This document shows, piece by piece, positions 36,040-41,381 of a stretch of DNA of 41,381 bases. Under the pieces are notes generated by a model that worked only from the letters and a program-made list of their open reading frames with translations, ran no database searches and had not been told where the DNA came from. Where the stretch lies: positions 1 through 41,381 of the forward strand of contig LMAD01000021.1 in the NCBI GenBank assembly GCA_001443545.1. The letters are read 5' to 3'. The stretch is from Acidimicrobiaceae bacterium RAAP-2 (GTDB taxonomy: Bacteria; Actinomycetota; Acidimicrobiia; Acidimicrobiales; RAAP-2). The position numbers and the translations under genes are program-made. The first letter of the stretch is position 1. Each line of letters opens with the position of its first letter.

Positions 36040-38139
36040 CGCCGGGGCGGGCGGGCAGTACACACCGGCGTTGAACTGGAGGGTGTTGAACTGACCAGAC
36101 CACGGGGGATTGACGAGGGTCGACTCCTCGTTCTGCAGGGTGGTGGTCGGAGAACAGACGGCGCTGAAGGCGATGAAGCCACGAATGTTGCTCCCCGGCG
36201 TACCCATCACCGGGACCGGACCGCCACCGCCGAAGGCGAGCGCGACGAAGGCCGGCATCGGGATGGCGGCGAGACGGTAGTTCCGGTACTCGGACTGCGA
36301 GGCGTACACGCCGGCGTTCAGTGACGGGTCCACGGAGGCGATGCCCTGGACCCAGCCCTGCAGCATGGCCGCCCAATACGAGGCGAAGCGAGCCATCGTC
36401 GCGTTCGACGAGCCGCCGGGCGCATCGAGTCCCGAGTGCGAGTCGGGGTATCCCTCGGGGTCCAAGATGACCCAGTCGGGTTTGAGACCGACTCCGAGAC
36501 CACGGTATTGATCGATCTGGGTGGCGACCCACGCGCCCGCGGTGTAGCCGTGCTTGTAGTACGTGGCCGCGGCGACCGTCTCGCCCGGCAGCGGTCCGCT
36601 GATCGTCCAGAACGAGAGCCAGGTCACCCGTTTGTGGGCGTTGTAGATGCTCTGACCCATGAGGAAATCCGGTGAGTTCGCGACGCCGGTGGCGCTCGTG
36701 AAACCCACCCACGGCGAGGCCGTCGTGCCGAGTCCGCCGGTCTCGCTGACGATGGGCCAGCCGTCGGTCACCGACTGCGTCCATTTGCTGAAGGGGATGG
36801 CGTACACGCCGACGCCCTGGGGCGGGGGCGAGTTGACGCCCGCGGCGTAGAGGCTCAGTGCGCCGTTGAGCACCAGTCCCGTTACGACCTTGCCGACGGT
36901 GCGCGCCGCGCTCCCGGCGGTCACCGATACGTCCGTTGACGTCCACGGCGCAAAGCCGCTGGGACTGGTCAAGACGAAGAGGTCGCCCCAATTGGCGGCC
37001 TGACCCGCGACGGTGACTTGGCTCGGCGTGACGTTCAAGAAGAGCGAACCGCCGAGTGGTGGCGACCCCGAGGCGACCGCGGTGACGTTGAGTGCGGTCC
37101 ACGGAAAGGTCGGGGTGGGATTGGCGATGGTCGTCGTCGAACCCGGTGCCGTGGTGGAACTCGTCGTCGTCGAACCTGGTGCCGTCGTGGAACTCGTCGT
37201 CGAGGAGGTCGTGATCGGGGCGAAGGCCGTACTCAGGTTGAAGGTCGTGAGGGGTGCACTGAAGAGTTCGACCGAACCGATGGCGCTCAACGCGGCGACG
37301 AAGACGCTGGTCGAGGACGACGCGGCGGCGAGCGGACCAGTGACTCGCGGCCCACCGGTCATACGGGTCAGGTCTTGGACCATCCAGGTCGTCGGATTCG
37401 TTGGGTTCTGAGAGAAGACCTGGAGGTCGCCGTTGGCCGCGGTGGCCGCGACGGCGGGAATCGGTCCAGGAATGATGACGGGATCGCTCGATGACTTGCC
37501 GGCGTGCGCGAGCTGCGTGACGTTCACGGGGGTGCTCGCCACGTAGGGGATCGGCTCGCCGAGGTCCCAACTCAAGGTGATGACTTCGATGGTGTTCAGT
37601 GAGGTGCGCGCCGCGACCATGGCGTCTTGACCCGTGACCACGACGTTGGCCAACCCCGTGGCGAAGGTGACCCCCGTGATCGAACTGAGGTCGGTGGCGA
37701 CCTCCGGGTGCCACGCTTGGCCGACGTGGGTGTGTACCCACGTCGCGTCGGCCACGACGTTGGGGCTGAGCATGACGAGGTGGCCCGAGGTGTCGACGTA
37801 GAGGGTGTCGACGTTCCCCGCGGGGTCGAGGAAGGGGATTGGGTCGGCGCCCGGGGGCGTGGCGTTCAAGCCCGTCGAGAGGTCGGTCCACTGGCTCGGC
37901 CCCGACGCCGATTGAGTGAGCACCGCGACGTCGTTGCTCGCCGTTCGATAGGCGATGGCCCCAACGGTGCCGTTGCCCGTTCCGTGCGGTCCGCCGATCA
38001 TCGTCGAACTGTTCACCGCGCTCGTCAACGACAACGCATTCCAGGGCAATGGACCCGAGCCGCTGTTCACGAACTGGTAGAGCGGCAGCCCCGAGGGGTT
38101 CGACGTCGTCGTGGGGACCGACGCCGCGTTCGAACTCAT
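36037..38139 (-). CDS. Secreted glycoside-hydrolase-like protein with repeated W-motif N-terminal region
   Basis: From ATG 38137-38139 the protein is 700 residues. Its C-terminal 200 residues resemble DUF1906/GH25-like TIM barrels: KHGYTAGAWVATQIDQYRG, DWVILDPEGYPD with Asp-Pro-Glu, and VYASQSEYRNY. The N-terminal part has a repeated motif of Trp plus about three residues plus a Leu/Val-Thr or Ser turn (PLPWNALSLT, PSQWTDLSTG, FPWTALNVTA, APWTSTDVSV), probably a beta-propeller or lectin-like fold, and a Thr/Ser-rich linker. Upstream of ATG the open frame encodes a signal-peptide-like stretch down from CTG 38196. Secretion is likely. Substrate unknown; the cell envelope is plausible. Confidence 0.65.
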   Translation of the reverse strand: MSSNAASVPTTTSNPSGLPLYQFVNSGSGPLPWNALSLTSAVNSSTMIGGPHGTGNGTVGAIAYRTASNDVAVLTQSASGPSQWTDLSTGLNATPPGADPIPFLDPAGNVDTLYVDTSGHLVMLSPNVVADATWVHTHVGQAWHPEVATDLSSITGVTFATGLANVVVTGQDAMVAARTSLNTIEVITLSWDLGEPIPYVASTPVNVTQLAHAGKSSSDPVIIPGPIPAVAATAANGDLQVFSQNPTNPTTWMVQDLTRMTGGPRVTGPLAAASSSTSVFVAALSAIGSVELFSAPLTTFNLSTAFAPITTSSTTSSTTAPGSTTTSSTTAPGSTTTIANPTPTFPWTALNVTAVASGSPPLGGSLFLNVTPSQVTVAGQAANWGDLFVLTSPSGFAPWTSTDVSVTAGSAARTVGKVVTGLVLNGALSLYAAGVNSPPPQGVGVYAIPFSKWTQSVTDGWPIVSETGGLGTTASPWVGFTSATGVANSPDFLMGQSIYNAHKRVTWLSFWTISGPLPGETVAAATYYKHGYTAGAWVATQIDQYRGLGVGLKPDWVILDPEGYPDSHSGLDAPGGSSNATMARFASYWAAMLQGWVQGIASVDPSLNAGVYASQSEYRNYRLAAIPMPAFVALAFGGGGPVPVMGTPGSNIRGFIAFSAVCSPTTTLQNEESTLVNPPWSGQFNTLQFNAGVYCPPAPA
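37133..37198 (+). repeat. 33-bp tandem duplication inside the secreted-protein gene
   Basis: Two units (starting at 37133 and 37166) differ at few bases and encode the Thr/Ser linker SSTTAPGSTTT twice. A linker-length polymorphism is expected between strains. Confidence 0.75.
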
Positions 38140-38215
38140 CGCGACGCTGAGCAGACCGGCGCCAAGCGTCGCCCCAGCGAGGGCGAGGCGTGCCAGCCGC
38201 GCGCGACTCCGTGAA

Positions 38216-38247
38216 GCGGGTATCGTCCGTCGTCTTTCGATACCCGC
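38216..38247 (-). promoter_or_regulatory. 10-bp hairpin in the leader of the secreted-protein gene
   Basis: GCGGGTATCG and CGATACCCGC pair perfectly with a 12-nt loop (38226-38237). In the minus-strand transcript it lies 20 nt before CTG 38196. The rest of the 168-bp gap (38197-38364) has a GGGGCGCCCC palindrome and short hairpins; no known riboswitch is recognised. Confidence 0.5.
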
Positions 38248-38364
38248 AGTCTACGGGGGTACCTCGTTGCTTCTCGGGGCGCCCCCCTCGGTCGACGACG
38301 TCGATGGAGCGGGTGACCGGGGCGCAACCCCTTCAGCAACAGGGTTTGCCACGGGGTAATCCAA

Positions 38365-40716
38365 CTATCGAACGCGGACCTTTACGGTGGCGACGTTCGA
38401 CGATGGGCTCAGTCGTTTGGCGGCGACGTAGCGAACGATCACGTGGTACGTCGCTCCCTTGGTCAATCGAGTGATGACGATCGAGTCGCCACGCACGGTC
38501 GCGCGGGCCCAGGAGCGTCCTGCGTTGAGCGAGTACTGATACGCGCGGACCGCGGGCGCGCCGGACACGGTGACGAATAACTGCGCGCCGGCCACGAGGG
38601 GCTTCGAGTGGGTGATTGTCGGTCGGGCGAGTGGCGTCGTGGTCGCGGCGGCGACGGTGATGACCGTGGTCAACAGGACGGTGGACTGGTAGGTGACGGT
38701 GAGCGTGAGGGGTCCCGGCTGGGAGTTCGAGACGGTCACGGTCCCCGCACCGTTCGCGTCGGAAGTGACGGCGTAGGCGGCGGTGCCCGATCCGGTGCTA
38801 CTCGAAGGGTCGGCGTTGAACCAGACGTTCCCACCGCTGGCCGATGCGGAGACGTTGACCGATGCGTTGGCCACGGGGCCGCCGTTCAAGTTGTGCAACG
38901 AGAACGTGACGGTCGCCGGTGCGTTGGTCGTGAGCTGGCTCGTGGAAACGGCCGCGGAACTCCTCGTCGGGTCAAAGGCGATGGGGCAGAGGCCGTTCAT
39001 GAAGGTGGCGGGGTTCGGGCTGCCCAGACCGGACGCCATGTCGTATCCGGGTCCGGCGCGGTAGACGCCCACGCCGAAGAGGTCGTTGTTGCCCGTCGTC
39101 ACGTCGTTGTACCCGGTAGCGGCCATTGCGTACAGCGCCGGGTTGATGAAGCCCAAGCGCGTGACGCCGCACTGCTGGGCCGCGACGGCGACGACGGCGC
39201 TGACGAGCGGGGCACCGATCGACGTGCCGCCGATGCTCCCCCACCCCGAACCGCAGTTGGTCCCGCAGTTGACGATTCCCTTCCCCGTGAAGTACTGGAT
39301 GAACCCGGTGGCGGGATCGCCCATGACCGAGAAGTCGGGGACGAGTCGCATCGGTTCACCGGAGGCGATGCCCGGCGCCGTCTGCCACGAGGGTCGCGAC
39401 CACAGGGCCGAGATCCCGCCGCCCGTGGCGCCGCCGCCGCTGGCGGCCCCGGAGTTCCAGACGGTCTCGTTCAGGGGCGCGATGCTGTTGACGCTGAGTC
39501 CGCCCACGCCGGTGACCAGGGGCTGTGAGGCTGGGTCGTCGACGGCGGGGGCGTTCGTGGTGATGCCGTTGCAGTCCGACGACCCGTTGTCGCCCGAGGC
39601 CGCGATGACGGTCTGCCCCTGGGCGGCCATCTGTTCGAAGATCGCCTGTTCGGCGTTGACGCCGCCGTTGGGGTCCTGTTCACAGGTACCCCAGGAGGTC
39701 GTGACGACCGTGGCGGTGTTGTCGTCGGCGATCCGTTGGTAGGCGTCGATCGGACCCGCCGAGTTATTCGGCGCCGTGTAGACCGAGATGCTCGCGCCCG
39801 GTGCGAGCACCGAGGCCTCCTCGATGTCGAGGGTGGCCTCGTCGCTGTAGGACCCGGAGGCGCCGCCGTCGACCTTGACGTCGGTGATCGACGGGTTCAG
39901 TCCGTAACACGAGAAGTACGTCGAGAGGTCCGACGGGCTGTAACTCGCGAGCTCGTAGACCGCGATCGACTGACCGACGCCGGTGAAGCCGCGCGCCCAC
40001 GCGGTGTCGAGCCCGTACAGGTGCGCCTGCTGTTGGGCGGTGTACCCACCGAGGTTGTTCGGCGTGGTGGCGGTCGTCGCCGCGCCACCGGTCGCGTTCG
40101 GGCACGTCGAGGGGGTGGTCGTCGCTCCGGCGTGACTCGTCAGTGACAGCGCGTGTGGGGTCACTACCGTCGAGAGGCCCGCGACTGCGCGGACGTCGTG
40201 GGCGATCGGTGCGGGTAGTGACGCGGGGGTCGCGAACTGCGCGGCGAGGCGCCCCTGGATCCGCACGGTCACCATCGGCGCCGAGAAGGCTCGGGCAATG
40301 GCGGTGGTCGATCCGCTGATGGGCAGGATGATGTGACCGCGGCTCAGCGCGCCGACGTGAAGTCCGAAGGAGGCGAAGTAGTGACGCACCGCCTCGACGG
40401 CCGTGTTCGGTGCGCCGAATCGCGTGGCGAACTGCGCGGTGGTGAGAAAGTGCCGGTAGTTCGGCGACGACGGATTCGTCAGTTCGCCGAGGAACGTGTT
40501 CAACGCCGTGTGGTTCGTCTCGGCGAGTGCGACGTCGAAGGAGGTGGTGATCGACCGGGTGACGGTGGGCAGGTTCGTCGGCAGCGCGACGGGCCGGGCG
40601 ACGACCACGCGGGCTTGGGCGCCTTCGGCGCTCGCGAGCGGCACGAGCCCGGCCACGAGCGTGGCCAAGAACGCGACGATGACGGTGACGGTGAGACGAG
40701 GCGTGCGGAGGTTCAC
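38365..40716 (-). CDS. Secreted S53 (sedolisin/kumamolisin-type) serine-carboxyl protease
   Basis: I use the second GTG (40714-40716, residue 3 of the longest frame) because TAGGCT lies exactly 6 nt before it. The protein has a signal peptide (VTVIVAFLATLVAGLVPLASA), a pro-kumamolisin domain (RYFLTTAQFATRFG-like sequence around residues 50-190), and the S53 catalytic domain with SDEATLDIEE (Glu295/Asp299), AASGDNGSSDC (Asp378) and GGTSIGAP (Ser501), numbering from the first GTG. The Ca-binding C-terminal part PGYDMASGLGSPNP follows, then Ig-like and fibronectin-like domains to the end. Such enzymes cleave proteins at acid pH outside the cell. Confidence 0.9.
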   Translation of the reverse strand: MNLRTPRLTVTVIVAFLATLVAGLVPLASAEGAQARVVVARPVALPTNLPTVTRSITTSFDVALAETNHTALNTFLGELTNPSSPNYRHFLTTAQFATRFGAPNTAVEAVRHYFASFGLHVGALSRGHIILPISGSTTAIARAFSAPMVTVRIQGRLAAQFATPASLPAPIAHDVRAVAGLSTVVTPHALSLTSHAGATTTPSTCPNATGGAATTATTPNNLGGYTAQQQAHLYGLDTAWARGFTGVGQSIAVYELASYSPSDLSTYFSCYGLNPSITDVKVDGGASGSYSDEATLDIEEASVLAPGASISVYTAPNNSAGPIDAYQRIADDNTATVVTTSWGTCEQDPNGGVNAEQAIFEQMAAQGQTVIAASGDNGSSDCNGITTNAPAVDDPASQPLVTGVGGLSVNSIAPLNETVWNSGAASGGGATGGGISALWSRPSWQTAPGIASGEPMRLVPDFSVMGDPATGFIQYFTGKGIVNCGTNCGSGWGSIGGTSIGAPLVSAVVAVAAQQCGVTRLGFINPALYAMAATGYNDVTTGNNDLFGVGVYRAGPGYDMASGLGSPNPATFMNGLCPIAFDPTRSSAAVSTSQLTTNAPATVTFSLHNLNGGPVANASVNVSASASGGNVWFNADPSSSTGSGTAAYAVTSDANGAGTVTVSNSQPGPLTLTVTYQSTVLLTTVITVAAATTTPLARPTITHSKPLVAGAQLFVTVSGAPAVRAYQYSLNAGRSWARATVRGDSIVITRLTKGATYHVIVRYVAAKRLSPSSNVATVKVRVR

Positions 40717-40722
40717 CGTCAC

Positions 40723-40728
40723 AGCCTA
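40723..40728 (-). promoter_or_regulatory. -10 box for the S53 protease gene (leaderless)
   Basis: TAGGCT on the minus strand, 6 nt before GTG 40716 and directly adjoining the alternative GTG 40722, which argues for the former. Confidence 0.5.
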
Positions 40729-40732
40729 GAAA

Positions 40733-40743
40733 ACCCGTCGGGT
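40733..40743 (-). terminator. Possible terminator of the DUF4395 gene
   Basis: On the minus strand ACCC-GAC-GGGT followed by TTTTC lies 17 bp beyond the stop at 40761. The stem is only 4 bp, so it is weak. Confidence 0.4.
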
Positions 40744-40760
40744 CGATGGCGCGCGGCGGT

Positions 40761-41273
40761 TCAAGTTTCGTCGGAGACGCGAAACCCCGCGGCGGCGTAG
40801 CGCTTTCGCAGGTCGCCGCACTCCTCGCAGATCGATGGGGGAACGACGCCGAATCGCATCAGCTGACCGAAGATCGCGCAGCCGACGCAGTACCCGAAGA
40901 AACCCTCGAGGGCCGCCGCGGCGATGAGCGGCACCAGCAACCAGCGGGCCACCGACCAACCGACGCTCAGCCAGAGGGCGCTCGTCACGATTGTGAGTAC
41001 GGCGCCGATCCCTTGGGCGAACCGTTTCGGCGGACCGGCGACCTCGCGTCGCCAGGCGCGCAAACGGGGTGCGGCCACGCGGGTGGCGAACTGACCGAGC
41101 GGCGACATCGTCGGTCCCGTGAGCACGCGGGCGATGAACCCGTAGGTCAACGGCACCATCATCCAGCGCACGTCGCCCGCGAGGGCGAGGAGCGCCATCG
41201 CGACGACGCCGATCGCCACGGTGCGCGCGGCGGCGTCGTTGACGGGGTTCGGGAACGAGAGCAACCTCTTCAT
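40761..41273 (-). CDS. DUF4395 membrane protein
   Basis: The 170-residue protein has the DUF4395 layout: FPNPVNDAAARTVAIGVVAM, a second helix, PPKRFAQGIGA, then two helices near EGFFGYCVGCAIFG and a C-terminal CEECGD. The CVGC and CEEC motifs are conserved in the family and may bind metal or form a redox pair. About four membrane helices. Function unknown. ATG 41271-41273 has TAAGAT 7 nt upstream, leaderless. Confidence 0.8.
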   Translation of the reverse strand: MKRLLSFPNPVNDAAARTVAIGVVAMALLALAGDVRWMMVPLTYGFIARVLTGPTMSPLGQFATRVAAPRLRAWRREVAGPPKRFAQGIGAVLTIVTSALWLSVGWSVARWLLVPLIAAAALEGFFGYCVGCAIFGQLMRFGVVPPSICEECGDLRKRYAAAGFRVSDET

Positions 41274-41280
41274 TCCATAA

Positions 41281-41286
41281 ATCTTA
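41281..41286 (-). promoter_or_regulatory. -10 box for the DUF4395 gene (leaderless)
   Basis: TAAGAT on the minus strand, 7 nt before ATG 41273. The remaining 95 bases to the right edge show no gene. Confidence 0.5.
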
Positions 41287-41381
41287 GTGGAATTGTTACT
41301 GTTCAGGTCCCCATCTGGCGAGGGTCCACTTCATTCAGGCGTAGCGGGCTTATCGTTGAGTCATCACTTGTAATGGCGCTC

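Noticed and set aside
38248..38364. A c-di-GMP or c-di-AMP riboswitch in the leader of the secreted protein
   Set aside because: A GGCAAACC-like piece is present on the minus strand, but the CGCAAAGCC element and the other conserved positions of those riboswitches are absent.

Overview
The window looks like the chromosome of a high-G+C actinobacterium, most likely of the class Acidimicrobiia or a relative. This is inference from gene families and base composition, not from a marker gene. Supporting signs are G+C near 70% in hand-counted lines of the core, many GTG starts, a pyruvate:ferredoxin oxidoreductase operon, a secreted sedolisin-type (S53) acid protease, and widespread leaderless promoters (TANNNT about 6 nt before the start codon).

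Positions 1 to about 8400 are an accessory block with visibly lower G+C (about 53% in one sampled line). It opens with a remnant of an actinobacterial integrative element or plasmid. The remnant holds an FtsK/TraSA-type DNA translocase, a small OB-fold-like accessory protein, and a RepSA-type HUH initiator whose start codon lies in an inverted repeat. It also has a cluster of hairpins that may be the origin, and a small membrane protein between two 46-bp direct repeats. No integrase is visible. Then come a PadR regulator with its membrane partner, a HicAB toxin-antitoxin pair, two GNAT acetyltransferases and a PLP decarboxylase. A heptamer tandem repeat (TCGCGAA)5 lies where composition changes to the core type.

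Positions 8.5 to 11.7 kb hold a tightly overlapping plus-strand operon: NifX-like protein, unknown protein, methylisocitrate lyase-like enzyme and two methyltransferases. Its last stop codon shares the bases CTAG with the stop of a convergent gene for a large PAS/GAF/EAL c-di-GMP phosphodiesterase. Upstream of that gene on the minus strand lies porG-porA-porB plus a flavoprotein-ferredoxin fusion, a complete 2-oxoacid:ferredoxin oxidoreductase with its own NAD(P)H-linked electron partner.

Positions 20 to 28 kb carry several tiny membrane or zinc-ribbon genes, a ClC chloride transporter, and an operon of PaiB, two GNATs and a DUF3048 protein. They also carry an SRPBCC protein, a truncated alpha/beta hydrolase, an agmatinase-type ureohydrolase and a second PLP decarboxylase. 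The PaiB/GNAT/agmatinase/decarboxylase set suggests amine or polyamine metabolism.

Positions 28 to 36 kb contain prephenate dehydratase, a divergent MMPL exporter/TetR pair with a palindromic operator, tRNA-Ser(UGA), the GTPase TypA/BipA, and a two-gene operon of unknown function. One member of that operon looks like a PD-(D/E)XK nuclease fold that has lost its catalytic lysine. Positions 36 to 41 kb carry a secretion-related block on the minus strand: a secreted glycoside-hydrolase-like protein, the S53 protease and a DUF4395 membrane protein.

No clearly novel complete defence or CRISPR system was found. The strongest unusual signals are the leaderless-start grammar, the degenerate nuclease pair, the direct repeats in the element remnant, the signal peptide encoded upstream of the only ordinary start codon of the 700-residue secreted protein, and the PorGAB-flavoprotein fusion operon.
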